A stretch of DNA of 64,000 nt from the NCBI RefSeq assembly GCF_014647975.1, contig NZ_BMQF01000019.1, positions 62,001 to 126,000 on the forward strand, written 5' to 3'. Each line of letters starts with the position of its first letter. Position 1 is the stretch's first letter. Positions 23,815-32,742 of this stretch are shown here, piece by piece. This DNA is from Streptomyces fumigatiscleroticus (GTDB lineage: Bacteria > Actinomycetota > Actinomycetes > Streptomycetales > Streptomycetaceae). The translations under genes were made by a program, and so were the position numbers. The notes under the pieces are model-generated. The model ran no database searches. It was not told where the DNA came from and worked only from the letters and a program-made list of their open reading frames with translations.

Positions 23815-25209
23815 ATGGAGCGACTGGGGACGGGCATCGGGTGGCGGCCGGAGATCGCGGACGCCGTGGAGCGCATGCCGGGCGTCGACTGGGTCGAGGT
23901 CGTCGCCGAGAACGTCTGCCCCGGCCATCTTCCGCCGTCGCTGCTGCGGCTGCGCGAACGCGGCGTGACCGTGGTCCCGCACGGTGTCGCGCTCGGTCTC
24001 GGCGACGCGGACCGGCCCGACGCCGGCCGCCTCACCGCCCTCGCCGAGCGCGCCGAGGCGCTGGGCTCGCCGCTGGTCACCGAGCACATCGCGTTCGTCC
24101 GGGCGGGCGGGCCGCTGACCGCCTCCCCGCGGCTGGAGGCGGGGCATCTGCTGCCCGTGCCGCGCACCCGGGACGCCCTCGACGTGCTCTGCGAGAACGT
24201 GCGCATCGCCCAGGACGCGCTGCCCGTGCCGCTCGCGGTGGAGAACATCGCCGCGCTGTTCTCCTGGCCGGGCGAGGAGCTGACCGAGGGGCAGTTCCTG
24301 TACGAGCTGGCCGACCGCACCGGCGTGCGGCTGCTGATCGACGTGGCCAATCTCCACACCAACCAGGTCAACCGCGGCGAGGACCCGGCCAGGGCGCTCG
24401 CGGAACTGCCGCTGGAGGCCATCGCCTACGTGCATGTCGCGGGCGGCTTCGAACGGGACGGCGTCTGGCACGACAGCCACGCCCACCCGGTCGCCCGGCC
24501 GGTCCTCGACATCCTCACCGACCTGGCCTCCCGCGTCTGTCCGCCCGGCGTGCTGCTGGAACGCGACGAGAACTTCCCCGACCCGGCCGAGCTGGAAGGG
24601 GAGCTGACGGCGATCCGGGAGGCGGTGCGCAAGGGGCGCAAGTCGCCGGCCGGGCCGCCGGCCGCGGACCCGGCCGCCGGCCGCCCCGCCCGGAAGGCCC
24701 CCGCCGTCCCCGCCGGACCCGTCCGGCGGGACCCCGCCGCCCCTGCCGGGGCCACCCGCGAGCGGCTGGCCCTGGCGCAGGCAGCGCTGCTGTCCGCGCT
24801 GGTGGCCGGGACGCCCGCGCCGGAGGGGTTCGACCGGGTGCGGCTGGGCGTGCAGGCACGGGCGCTGGCCGGCAAGCGCGCCGGAGTCGTGGCCAAGGTC
24901 GCGCCCGAGCTGCCGCAGATCCTCGGTGCCGCTTACCGGTCCGCCTTCCTCGCCTACGCGCAGGGGCACCCCATGACCGGCGGGTACCGGCGTGACGCGC
25001 TGGACTTCGCCGCGCACCTGCTGCGCGACGGGCGGCCCCAGGAGGCCGGGGCGCGGCGGGAACTGCGGGAGTGGTGGCTGGAGCGGTCGGGCCCGGTGCC
25101 CCGTTCGCGGCGCCCGGCGGTACGGCTCGCCCGCGCCACACGCCGGGTGCTGCTCGGGCGTCGACCGGCGCGCAGGAACGCCCTGGCGCACAGAACGGAC
25201 AGCTCCTGA
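23815..25209 (+). CDS. DUF692 (MNIO) multinuclear iron enzyme with fused C-terminal domain
   Basis: 464 residues; ATG 23815 follows AAAGGGGCGG. Residues ~1-275 are a DUF692 TIM barrel. MNIO-type motifs in order: VEVVAEN (E32/N33), PHGVALGLG (H56), TEHIAF (E90/H91), LAVENIA, LLIDVANLHTNQVNRG, YVHVAGG, HDSHAHPV and LLERDENFP. The first His of the usual GLR...H motif is replaced (GIGWRPE). MNIO enzymes such as MbnB and BufB modify Cys or Asp of ribosomal peptides using iron. After a Pro/Ala linker, residues ~310-410 (ALLSALVAGTPAPEGFD, KRAGVVAKVAPELPQILG, FLAYAQGHPM) resemble the partner proteins that deliver substrate to MNIO enzymes. The TIGR04222-like membrane gene follows. Confidence 0.85.
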   Translation: MERLGTGIGWRPEIADAVERMPGVDWVEVVAENVCPGHLPPSLLRLRERGVTVVPHGVALGLGDADRPDAGRLTALAERAEALGSPLVTEHIAFVRAGGPLTASPRLEAGHLLPVPRTRDALDVLCENVRIAQDALPVPLAVENIAALFSWPGEELTEGQFLYELADRTGVRLLIDVANLHTNQVNRGEDPARALAELPLEAIAYVHVAGGFERDGVWHDSHAHPVARPVLDILTDLASRVCPPGVLLERDENFPDPAELEGELTAIREAVRKGRKSPAGPPAADPAAGRPARKAPAVPAGPVRRDPAAPAGATRERLALAQAALLSALVAGTPAPEGFDRVRLGVQARALAGKRAGVVAKVAPELPQILGAAYRSAFLAYAQGHPMTGGYRRDALDFAAHLLRDGRPQEAGARRELREWWLERSGPVPRSRRPAVRLARATRRVLLGRRPARRNALAHRTDSS

Positions 25210-25306
25210 CCTGCGGTGACAAGCGGAACGTCACGTCCCGACAACACTCCGTCCAGATGTTGAACAAGGCATGGCGCCGACTGAGCCTTTGGCATAGGAA
25301 TGCGGC

Positions 25307-26080
25307 ATGTTCTGGGTCCTTCTCCTGCTGCTGGCCTGGGCCGTCGCCGGCACGGCGTGTACGCGGCTGTGCCTGGCCGCCGTACGCGCGGCGGCCGTCG
25401 ACGCGGAACCGGGCCACCGACGTGATCTGACGCTGTACGAGGCGGCGTTCCTGTCCGGCGGTCCCCGGCGGGTCGCCGACCTCACCCTGGTCTCCATGGC
25501 GCGCCAGCGCCGGCTGCTGCTGGCCCACACCGGCTGGGCCACCGTCGTCGACCCGCGCGGACGCGACGAGATGGAGCGGTCCGTCATAGGCGCCATCGGG
25601 CCCGGGGGGCAGTCGCCGATCGCCCCGGTACGGGCCGCCGCCGCGGCGGCGGACGCGGTGCGCGGACTCGCCGACCGGCTGGTCAGCGCGGGCCTCGCCC
25701 TGCCCGACGGCGACCGGTCCGGTATAGCGGCCGGGGTCCGTCAGGTGCAGCTGGCCGCGGTGGCCGTGGCCTCGCTGGGCGCCACCGCGCTGCTCCTGCC
25801 CATGCCGCTGGACATGCCCCGGCATCTGGTCGCCCTGTGGTTCGCGCTGCCGCTCGCCCTGACCGTGAGCTGCCTCGCCATAGCCCGGGTCGAGGTCCAC
25901 CCGTACTCCCGCTGGGCCTCCCCGGCCGGGCAGCGGCTGCTCGGCACGCTGACCCGGATCGCCGACGGCAACGGCGCCGGCGACGACCGGGCGTATCTCA
26001 CCTGGGTCGCCGTGCACGGCATCCGGGCGGTCGGCGAGCCGGACCTGCGCGCGGCCTTCGCGCACCGCGAGCGGCTCTGA
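25307..26080 (+). CDS. TIGR04222-like membrane protein
   Basis: 257 residues. One helix lies at the N-terminus (FWVLLLLLAWAVAGTACTRL), then the family core LTLYEAAFLSGGPRRVADLT with a winged-helix-like segment, then two hydrophobic helices near residues 145-190 (AAVAVASLGATALLLPM, HLVALWFALPLALTVSCLAI). As I recall, many TIGR04222 proteins in Streptomyces end in a Gly/Cys-rich tail; this one ends in AHRERL and has only three Cys, all in membrane segments. It lies 97 bp after the MNIO gene on the same strand, so a joint role is likely. Biochemical function unknown. Confidence 0.8.
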   Translation: MFWVLLLLLAWAVAGTACTRLCLAAVRAAAVDAEPGHRRDLTLYEAAFLSGGPRRVADLTLVSMARQRRLLLAHTGWATVVDPRGRDEMERSVIGAIGPGGQSPIAPVRAAAAAADAVRGLADRLVSAGLALPDGDRSGIAAGVRQVQLAAVAVASLGATALLLPMPLDMPRHLVALWFALPLALTVSCLAIARVEVHPYSRWASPAGQRLLGTLTRIADGNGAGDDRAYLTWVAVHGIRAVGEPDLRAAFAHRERL

Positions 26081-26216
26081 CCGCCCGGGCGCCCGGGCCG
26101 GCAGGGCAGGGGCGCACGGAAGCATTGGCCCCGACACCGGCGAGCGGTGCTTGCCTTCGCCGACCGCCGCCCGAAACATCCCTTCTGTTCGCTGCTGTGC
26201 ACCGAAGGGACACGCG

Positions 26217-27848
26217 ATGAGAGCTGCCGCCCTCCACTCGGCCGCCGGGGCCCTGCTGCTGGCCGTGCCGGGCGTCGCCCCGGCGGGCGCCGTCCCCGGC
26301 GTCCCCGGGACGGCCGAGCTGCGCGGCACCGCCGTGGCCGTCGCGCGCGCCGCGGCCGCCGGCATCGACTTCGGCCGCTGCGCCGGCGAGCCGGACATGC
26401 CGCGCGACGTGCGGTGCGGCACGGTGACCGTGCCGCTGGACTACGCGCATCCCGACGGCCGCCGTATCCGGCTCACCGTCAGCCGGGTGCGGGCCACGCA
26501 CCGGGACCCGCACAACAGCAGGCACAAGGTGCCCCGCCAGGGCGCCCTGGTCTACAACCCCGGCGGGCCAGGCGCCTCCGGCATGTACTTCCCGCTGATG
26601 GGCGCCGTGCCGGAGTGGAAGCACATCGCGGCGGCGTACGACCTGGTGGGCTACGCCCCGCGCGGGGTGGGCCGCTCCGCTCCCCTGTCGTGCAGGGACC
26701 CCAAGCACTTCTTCAGAGGCCCGGCACAGGCGCCGACGCACCCCTCGGAGTCGTACAAGAAGAAGCGCATCGCGCGGGCGAAGGCCTACGCGCGCGGCTG
26801 CGCCGAGCGGGCCGGCGGCGCGCTGCGGCACTACAACTCGCTCAACAACGCCCGGGACCTGGAGGTGCTGCGGGCCGCGCTGGGCGAGGACCGGCTGACG
26901 TTCGTCGGTGCGTCCTACGGCACCTACCTGGGGGCGGTGTACGCGGAGCTGTTCCCCGCGCGGGTGCGGCGGATGGTGTTCGACTCGGCGGTCGATCCGG
27001 ACCCCGAGGGGATCTGGTACCGCAACAACCTCGCCCAGTCGGCGGCGTTCGAGGACCGCTGGGCGGACTTCCGCGCCTGGACGGCCGCCCACGACGACGT
27101 CTACGGGCTGGGCGACACCCCGGAGAAGGTGCGGCTCAGCTACGAGCGGGCGAGCGCGCGGCTGGCCAAGCACCCGGCGGGCGGCAAGGTCGGACCGGCG
27201 CAGTTGCAGAACGCGTTCCTCCAGGCCGGGTACTACGACGACTACTGGCCGCACCGCGCGCACGCCCTGTCGGCCTATCTGAAGGGGAACCCGAAGCCGC
27301 TGGTCCAGCAGGCGGGGCCGCATCCGGAGGCGGCGGCCGAGACCGAGAACACCAATGCCGTGTACACGGCCGTGGAGTGCAACGACGCGCCCTGGCCGAC
27401 GGACTGGGCGGTGTGGGACCGGGACAACACCCGGCTGGCGCGGGTGGCGCCGTTCGAGACCTGGGACAACGTGTGGATGAACCTGCCCTGCGCCTACTGG
27501 TCCGCGCCGCGGCAGCGGCCGCTGGACGTGCGGACCGCGCCGGGCGAACTGCCGCCGACGCTGATCCTGGCCTCCGAGCGGGACGCGGCCACCCCCTACG
27601 ACGGCGCCCGGGAACTGCGCCGCCGCCTGTCGGGCTCGGTCCTGGTGACCGAACGGGACTCCGGCAACCACGGTGTCGCGGGCGGACCGAACGCCTGCGT
27701 CAACGGGTACTTCGAGACGTATCTGCTCACCGGCCGGCTTCCGGAGCGGCACGCCGAGTGCGCACCGCACCCGGAGCCGAAGCCGGCACCGGCCCGGCCG
27801 GGCGGCCGCTCCGGAAAGGAACGGGCGGCCTCCCGGCCGGTGCGCTGA
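26217..27848 (+). CDS. Secreted alpha/beta-hydrolase, tripeptidyl-aminopeptidase type
   Basis: 543 residues with a signal peptide ending near GAVPG, hence exported. The alpha/beta-hydrolase core has the oxyanion-region motif LVYNPGGPGASG, the nucleophile elbow FVGASYGTYLGAVY (Ser), a probable catalytic Asp in ILASERDAATPYDGA, and His in DSGNHGVAGG. The C-terminal TAP-like region is present. Relatives remove tripeptides from proteins or activate secreted proforms in Streptomyces. The Arg/Pro-rich tail is not conserved. ATG 26217 is preceded by GAAGGGACAC. The stop faces hemQ with 21 bp between. Confidence 0.88.
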   Translation: MRAAALHSAAGALLLAVPGVAPAGAVPGVPGTAELRGTAVAVARAAAAGIDFGRCAGEPDMPRDVRCGTVTVPLDYAHPDGRRIRLTVSRVRATHRDPHNSRHKVPRQGALVYNPGGPGASGMYFPLMGAVPEWKHIAAAYDLVGYAPRGVGRSAPLSCRDPKHFFRGPAQAPTHPSESYKKKRIARAKAYARGCAERAGGALRHYNSLNNARDLEVLRAALGEDRLTFVGASYGTYLGAVYAELFPARVRRMVFDSAVDPDPEGIWYRNNLAQSAAFEDRWADFRAWTAAHDDVYGLGDTPEKVRLSYERASARLAKHPAGGKVGPAQLQNAFLQAGYYDDYWPHRAHALSAYLKGNPKPLVQQAGPHPEAAAETENTNAVYTAVECNDAPWPTDWAVWDRDNTRLARVAPFETWDNVWMNLPCAYWSAPRQRPLDVRTAPGELPPTLILASERDAATPYDGARELRRRLSGSVLVTERDSGNHGVAGGPNACVNGYFETYLLTGRLPERHAECAPHPEPKPAPARPGGRSGKERAASRPVR

Positions 27849-27869
27849 CCGGCCCCGGGGAGCCGGTGC

Positions 27870-28601
27870 TCAGGCCAGGCCCGCGACCAGCTCCGCGACG
27901 GACTTGCGGCGGCCGGTGAAGAACGGCACCTCCTCGCGGACGTGCCGGCGGGCCTCCGAACCGCGCAGGTGGCGCATGAGGTCGACGATGCGGTGCAGCT
28001 CGTCGGCCTCGAAGGCGAGGATCCACTCGTAGTCGCCGAGGGAGAACGAGGCGACCGTGTTGGCGCGCACGTCCGGGTAGCCGCGGGCCATCCTGCCGTG
28101 GTCGGCGAGCATGGTGCGGCGCTCCTCGTCGGGGAGCAGATACCACTCGTAGGAGCGCACGAAGGGGTAGACGCTGACGTAGTCGCGGGGCGTCTCGTCG
28201 GCGAGGAAGGCCGGGATGTGCGAGCGGTTGAACTCGGCGGGGCGGTGCAGCGCCATGTTCGACCAGACCGGCTCCAGGGCGCGGCCCAGCTCGGTGCGGC
28301 GGAAGAGGTTGTACGCCTCCTGGAGCTGGTCCGCGGTCTCCGCGTGCCACCAGATCATCAGGTCCGCGTCGGCACGCAGGCCGGAGACGTCGTAGGTGCC
28401 GCGGACGGTGACGTCCTTGGCGGCGAGCTGGTCGAACAGCTCCTGGACCTCGTCGGCGTAGCCCGCGCGGTCCTGCGGCAGCACGTCCTTCAGCTTGAAG
28501 ACGGACCACAGGGTGTAGCGGATGACCTCGTTGAGGTCCTTGGCCAGCTTGCCCTTGTTGGGGATCCGCTCGGGTGCGGTGGTGGAGGCGTCGTCACTCA
28601 T
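27870..28601 (-). CDS. hemQ: Coproheme decarboxylase HemQ (chlorite dismutase family)
   Basis: 243-residue cytoplasmic enzyme that converts coproheme to heme b by peroxide-driven removal of two propionates. It has the family segments IRYTLWSVFKLKD, ADLMIWWHAE, YVSVYPFVRSYEWYLLPDEER (with the catalytic-type Tyr of actinobacterial HemQ), and DYEWILAFEADELHRIVDLM. It is preceded by the porphyrinogen oxidase gene with a 5-bp gap, forming a two-gene heme operon; hemE lies 5 kb away on the same strand. There is no chlorite-degrading signature. Confidence 0.95.
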   Translation of the reverse strand: MSDDASTTAPERIPNKGKLAKDLNEVIRYTLWSVFKLKDVLPQDRAGYADEVQELFDQLAAKDVTVRGTYDVSGLRADADLMIWWHAETADQLQEAYNLFRRTELGRALEPVWSNMALHRPAEFNRSHIPAFLADETPRDYVSVYPFVRSYEWYLLPDEERRTMLADHGRMARGYPDVRANTVASFSLGDYEWILAFEADELHRIVDLMRHLRGSEARRHVREEVPFFTGRRKSVAELVAGLA

Positions 28602-28606
28602 GGTCC

Positions 28607-30067
28607 TTATTCTCCTGCTCCGCCGTGCAGGCTCTGCACCGGGTGGGCGGTGAGTTCCTGCACACCTCGCAGGTCACCGTGGATCTGGTCCACCGCCGCG
28701 TACGCGCTCGCCACGCATGCCGGGATGCCGACGCCGTCGTAGACCGCGCCGCACACGGCCAGGCCCGGGAGCTTGCCGATGTGCTCGCGGACACGGGCCA
28801 CGCGCGCGTGGTGGCCGACGGGGTACTGGGGCAGGCCGTCCTGCCAGCGGGTGACGAGGGCGGCCACCGGTGCGGCGTCCAGGCCGGTCGCCTCTCTCAG
28901 GTCGTGCCGGGAGACCTCGACCAGGCCGGCGTCGTCGCGCTGGAGGATCTCCGTCTCGCCGTACCGCCCGACGGAGGTGCGCACCACGAGCAGGTCGGGG
29001 TTATCCTCGTCGATCCAGCCCCACTTGCGGGAGGCGAAGGTGGACGCCTTGATGGTGCGCCCGTCGACCGGGGGCACGAGGAAGCCGCTGCCCTCGGGGA
29101 GGCGGGCCTCGGCGCGCCGGTAGGCGAGCGTGATCAGCGCCATGGAGGCGTACTCGACGGCGGACAGCTCGGCCGCGGCGGCGGGGGCCTCGGCGCGCAG
29201 CAGGCCCGCCGCGGCGGGGGCGGGCACGGCGACGACCACCGCGTCGGCGTGCAGCACGCGCTCGCCGGCGACGACCCGCCATCCGGCGGGCGCGGAGCGG
29301 CGCAGCCCGGTCACCGGCGTGCCCGTGAGGATCTCGCCGCCCCGGGCCCGCACCGAGTCGGCCACCGCGAGCGGGAGGGTGCCGATGCCGCCGCGGATGC
29401 CCATGAACACCGGCCCGTGCTGCGGGGCGGCGGCCGTTCGGCCCTGGATCCGGCGGACCGCCTCGGTGAGGGAGTCGTGGGTCTGCGCGGCCCGGAAGAG
29501 CTGCGGGACCGCGGAGCGCATCGAGAGGCGGTACGCGTCGCCCGCGTACACGCCGCCCAGCAAAGGCTCCACCAGGCGGTCGACGACCTCGCGGCCCAGC
29601 CGCGCCGCCACATACTCCCCGACCGCCACGTCGTCGCCGACCTCGGTGCGCGGCAGCTCGGCGTCGCGCTCGACGCGCCGCAGCCCCTCCTCGGACAGCA
29701 CACCGGCGAGCGCGGAGGCGGTGCCGGGGACGCCCATGACATGGCCCTTGGGCATGGGGCGCAGCGCGCCGCGGGTCCACAGGGAGGCCGTCGCGGTGGC
29801 CGGCGGCTGAAGGCGGTCGGCGAGTCCCGCCTCGCGGGCCAGGCCGACGGCCTCGGGGCGGCGCGCCAGCATCGACTCGGCGCCGAGATCGACCCGCGCG
29901 CCGGCGATCTCGCCGGTCAGCAGCTTGCCGCCGACGCGGTCCGACGCCTCCAGCACGGTCACCCGCGCCCCGCGCTCCAGCAGCCGGTGGGCGGCGGCCA
30001 GCCCCGCGACACCGGCTCCTACGACGACGACATGCCCCGTGTCCGCACGGGTCTGGGTTGCGCTCAT
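28607..30067 (-). CDS. hemG: Coproporphyrinogen/protoporphyrinogen III oxidase
   Basis: 486-residue FAD enzyme. The N-terminal dinucleotide motif VVVVGAGVAGLAAAHRLLER is followed by VTVLEASDRVGGKL, AESMLARRPEAV and the C-terminal LAVCGAVYDGVGIPACVAS, typical of the HemY/CgoX group. With HemQ directly downstream, it most likely oxidises coproporphyrinogen III to coproporphyrin III in the Gram-positive coproporphyrin-dependent route. ATG 30067 gives a normal N-terminus. The symbol varies in the literature (hemG, hemY, cgoX). The region ahead is divergent from a DUF4349 lipoprotein. Confidence 0.93.
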   Translation of the reverse strand: MSATQTRADTGHVVVVGAGVAGLAAAHRLLERGARVTVLEASDRVGGKLLTGEIAGARVDLGAESMLARRPEAVGLAREAGLADRLQPPATATASLWTRGALRPMPKGHVMGVPGTASALAGVLSEEGLRRVERDAELPRTEVGDDVAVGEYVAARLGREVVDRLVEPLLGGVYAGDAYRLSMRSAVPQLFRAAQTHDSLTEAVRRIQGRTAAAPQHGPVFMGIRGGIGTLPLAVADSVRARGGEILTGTPVTGLRRSAPAGWRVVAGERVLHADAVVVAVPAPAAAGLLRAEAPAAAAELSAVEYASMALITLAYRRAEARLPEGSGFLVPPVDGRTIKASTFASRKWGWIDEDNPDLLVVRTSVGRYGETEILQRDDAGLVEVSRHDLREATGLDAAPVAALVTRWQDGLPQYPVGHHARVARVREHIGKLPGLAVCGAVYDGVGIPACVASAYAAVDQIHGDLRGVQELTAHPVQSLHGGAGE

Positions 30068-30195
30068 GGTCCCCAGCCTCTCAGACCCCTGTGACAGTCC
30101 GGTCCGGGCCCCGGTGTCCGCAGCGAGTCCCGACCGTGACCGCTTCGGAACCGTTCCGGCCGAACACCCGCGGGCGTCCCGGCGTCGCAGGAGCG

Positions 30196-30216
30196 TCAGT
30201 TGTCAGTTGTCAGTTC
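30196..30216 (+). repeat. Three 7-bp direct repeats before the DUF4349 gene
   Basis: TCAGTTG, TCAGTTG, TCAGTTC run head to tail at 30196-30216, ending 23 bases before ATG 30240. The even 7-base spacing is not helical, so it may be a slippage repeat or a regulator site. Confidence 0.75.
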
Positions 30217-30239
30217 GGGGACGACCTCCGGGGGACCGC

Positions 30240-31184
30240 ATGCGCGCACGACGTTCCGTACGACCGCTCCACGCCCTGGCCGGGCTGCTGCTGGCCACGG
30301 CCCTGGCGCTCACCGGGTGCGGTGGCGCCGACGACGCGGCGTCCGACGCCGCCGGCCAGGGCGGTGCCGCGAAGGCGGACGCCCAGGAGGGCGCCAAGGA
30401 GGGCGCCGCGGCCGGCGGCGCGGGCGGCGGGCGGGCGACGGCGCGGCCCACTCCCGCCGCCGACCGCATCATCCGCACCGCCTCCCTGACCGTGCAGGTC
30501 GAGGACGTGCCCAAGGCCCTCGACGGGGCCCGCACCGCCGCCGAGAACGCGGGCGGCTACGTCGGCGACGAGACCACCACCCGCGACGAGGACGGCCGTG
30601 AACGCACCCGGGTCGTGCTGCGCGTGCCCGTCGAGAAGTACGAGGAGGTCCTCACCGATCTCGAAGGCGCCGGGAAGCTCCTGAACCGCAGCGCGAAGGC
30701 ACAGGACGTCACCGACCAGGTCGTGGACGTGGAGAGCCGCATCAGGTCCCAGCGCGCCAGCGTCGCCCGTATCCGCGAGCTGATGGACCGGGCCACGAAG
30801 CTCGCCGACGTCGTGACCCTCGAGGGCGAGCTGAGCACCCGTCAGGCGGACCTCGAGGCACTGCTCGCCCAGCAGGCGTCCCTGGAGGACCGCACGAGCC
30901 TGGCCACCATCACCCTCTCGCTGTCCAGGACACCGGTGGACGAGCCCGCCGGGGACGACGACCCCGGCTTCACGGACGCGCTGGCGGGCGGCTGGAACGC
31001 GTTCGTCACGGTGGTGAGGTGGCTCGCGATGGCGCTCGGCGCGGCCCTGCCCTTCGCCGCGGCCTCGGCCCTGCTGGTGCTGGTCTGGCTGCGGCTGGTA
31101 CGGCCCCGGCTGCCGCGCCGCCCCGCCACCGCTCCTTCGACGGCCCCCGCGACGGCCGCGCGGAAGCCCGACGAAACGGACTGA
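30240..31184 (+). CDS. DUF4349 lipoprotein
   Basis: 314 residues. The lipoprotein signal has lipobox ALTGC, followed by an Ala/Gly/Lys-rich linker. The DUF4349 core (IIRTASLTVQVEDVPKALDG, DVTDQVVDVESRIRSQRASV) is followed by a coiled-coil region (RELMDRATKLADVVTLEGEL, ADLEALLAQQASLEDRTSLA). A C-terminal membrane helix (ALPFAAASALLVLVWLRL) and a basic tail follow. The protein is therefore anchored at both ends outside the membrane. Function unknown. Divergent from the heme oxidase gene. Confidence 0.86.
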   Translation: MRARRSVRPLHALAGLLLATALALTGCGGADDAASDAAGQGGAAKADAQEGAKEGAAAGGAGGGRATARPTPAADRIIRTASLTVQVEDVPKALDGARTAAENAGGYVGDETTTRDEDGRERTRVVLRVPVEKYEEVLTDLEGAGKLLNRSAKAQDVTDQVVDVESRIRSQRASVARIRELMDRATKLADVVTLEGELSTRQADLEALLAQQASLEDRTSLATITLSLSRTPVDEPAGDDDPGFTDALAGGWNAFVTVVRWLAMALGAALPFAAASALLVLVWLRLVRPRLPRRPATAPSTAPATAARKPDETD

Positions 31185-31216
31185 TCCCGGCGGGACGAAC
31201 TGATCCCGGCGGGACG
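31181..31216 (+). repeat. 19-bp direct duplication at the end of the DUF4349 gene
   Basis: CTGATCCCGGCGGGACGAA at 31181 is repeated from 31200 (17 of 19 bases). The first copy contains the DUF4349 stop codon. The second copy forms the left arm of the terminator that follows. Confidence 0.8.
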
Positions 31217-31232
31217 GACCGAGCCCGCCGGG
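31205..31232 (+). terminator. Terminator after the DUF4349 gene
   Basis: CCCGGCGGG (31205-31213) pairs with CCCGCCGGG (31224-31232) across a 10-base loop. The duplicated copy at 31186-31194 can compete for the same right arm. Confidence 0.6.
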
Positions 31233-31252
31233 AACGGCACCGGCCCGTCCCC

Positions 31253-31258
31253 TAGCGT
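31253..31258 (+). promoter_or_regulatory. -10 element of the disulfide-reductase-like gene (leaderless)
   Basis: TAGCGT ends six bases before ATG 31265. It rules out the in-frame GTG at 31259, which would sit directly on the -10. Confidence 0.55.
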
Positions 31259-31264
31259 GTGCGC

Positions 31265-32662
31265 ATGAGCATCAGCCGTGCGCGGGGTACGAAGGAACGA
31301 CTGGTCGTGATCGGCGGCGACGCCGCGGGCATGTCCGCGGCGTCGCAGGCACGCCGTCTGAAGGGGCCCGACGAGCTGGAGATCGTGGCGTTCGAACGCG
31401 GCCACTTCGCCTCCTACTCGGCGTGCGGCATCCCGTACTGGGTGGGCGGCGACGTCCCCGAGCGGGACCGGCTGATCGCCCGCACGCCCGAGGAGCACCG
31501 CGCGCGCGGCATCGACCTGCGGCTGCGCACGGAGGTCACGGAGATCGACGTCGACCGGGGGCGGGTGCGCACGCGGGACGCCGGCTCCGGCGCCGAGTCC
31601 TGGACGCCGTACGACAAGCTCGTGATCGCGACCGGTGCGCGGCCGATCCGCCCGGACCTGCCGGGGGCCGACGCGGCGGGGGTGCACGGGGTGCAGACGC
31701 TGGACGACGGGCAGGCGCTGCTGGACACGCTGGCCCGCTCGGGGGGCCGCCGCGCGGTGGTCGTCGGCGCGGGCTACATCGGCGTGGAGATGGCCGAGGC
31801 GCTGATCAACCGCGGCTACCAGGTGACGGTCGTCAACCGCGGCCGGGAGCCCATGTCCACCCTCGACCCGGACATGGGCCGTCTGGTGCACAGGGCCATG
31901 GAGGGCCTCGGCATCACCATGGTCAACGGCACCGGGGTCACCGGGCTGCCGACGGACGACGACGGCCGGGTGCGCGGGGTGGCCACCCCGGCCGCCGAGT
32001 ACCCGGCGGACGTGGTCGTGCTCGGCATCGGCGTACGCCCACAGACCTCGCTCGCGCGGGCGGCCGGGCTGCCGCTCGGCGACCACGGGGGGCTGCTGAC
32101 GGACCGGGCGATGCGGGTGCGCGGCCACGAGAACATCTGGGCCGGCGGCGACTGCGTCGAGGTCCTCGACCTGGTCTCCGGACAGCAGCGGCACATCCCC
32201 CTGGGCACCCACGCCAACAAGCACGGCCAGGTCATCGGCACCAACGCCGCCGGCGGTTACGCCACCTTCCCCGGCGTGGTGGGCACGGCGGTCAGCAAGG
32301 TGTGCGACCTGGAGATCGCGCGCACCGGCCTGCGCGAGAAGGACGCGCACCGCGCGGGCCTGCGCTTCGTGACGGCCACCATCGAGTCCACCAGCCGCGC
32401 GGGCTACTACCCGGACGCCTCCCCGATGACGGTCAAGATGCTCGCCGAACACCGCACGGGGCGTCTCCTCGGCGTCCAGATCGTGGGCCGGGAGGGCGCG
32501 GGCAAGCGGGTGGACATCGCCGCGGTGGCCCTCACCGCCGGAATGACGGTGGAACAGATGACGTCCCTGGACCTGGGCTACGCACCGCCGTTCTCGCCCG
32601 TGTGGGACCCGGTGCTGGTAGCGGCCCGCAAGGCGGTGAAGGCGGTGCGACAGCGAGCCTGA
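31265..32662 (+). CDS. CoA-disulfide reductase-like FAD/NAD(P) oxidoreductase
   Basis: 465-residue flavoprotein. FAD-binding VVIGGDAAGMSAASQARR, the single redox Cys54 in SYSACGIPYWVGG, NAD-binding VVVGAGYIGVEMAEALINRG, and the second FAD motif NIWAGGDCVEV. The C-terminal dimerisation domain ends LDLGYAPPFSPVWDPVLVAA. The SxxCGxPY motif is typical of CoA-disulfide reductases and NADH oxidases or peroxidases. Streptomyces uses mycothiol rather than CoA as main thiol, so the physiological substrate is open. It starts at ATG 31265 with a leaderless-type promoter. Confidence 0.9.
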   Translation: MSISRARGTKERLVVIGGDAAGMSAASQARRLKGPDELEIVAFERGHFASYSACGIPYWVGGDVPERDRLIARTPEEHRARGIDLRLRTEVTEIDVDRGRVRTRDAGSGAESWTPYDKLVIATGARPIRPDLPGADAAGVHGVQTLDDGQALLDTLARSGGRRAVVVGAGYIGVEMAEALINRGYQVTVVNRGREPMSTLDPDMGRLVHRAMEGLGITMVNGTGVTGLPTDDDGRVRGVATPAAEYPADVVVLGIGVRPQTSLARAAGLPLGDHGGLLTDRAMRVRGHENIWAGGDCVEVLDLVSGQQRHIPLGTHANKHGQVIGTNAAGGYATFPGVVGTAVSKVCDLEIARTGLREKDAHRAGLRFVTATIESTSRAGYYPDASPMTVKMLAEHRTGRLLGVQIVGREGAGKRVDIAAVALTAGMTVEQMTSLDLGYAPPFSPVWDPVLVAARKAVKAVRQRA

Positions 32663-32742
32663 AGGGGACACGGGGCCGTGCCGGTACGCGACCGCGTCGG
32701 GCCGCACCGATTCACCGGCGGCAACGAGGGCACTAGTCCCCC

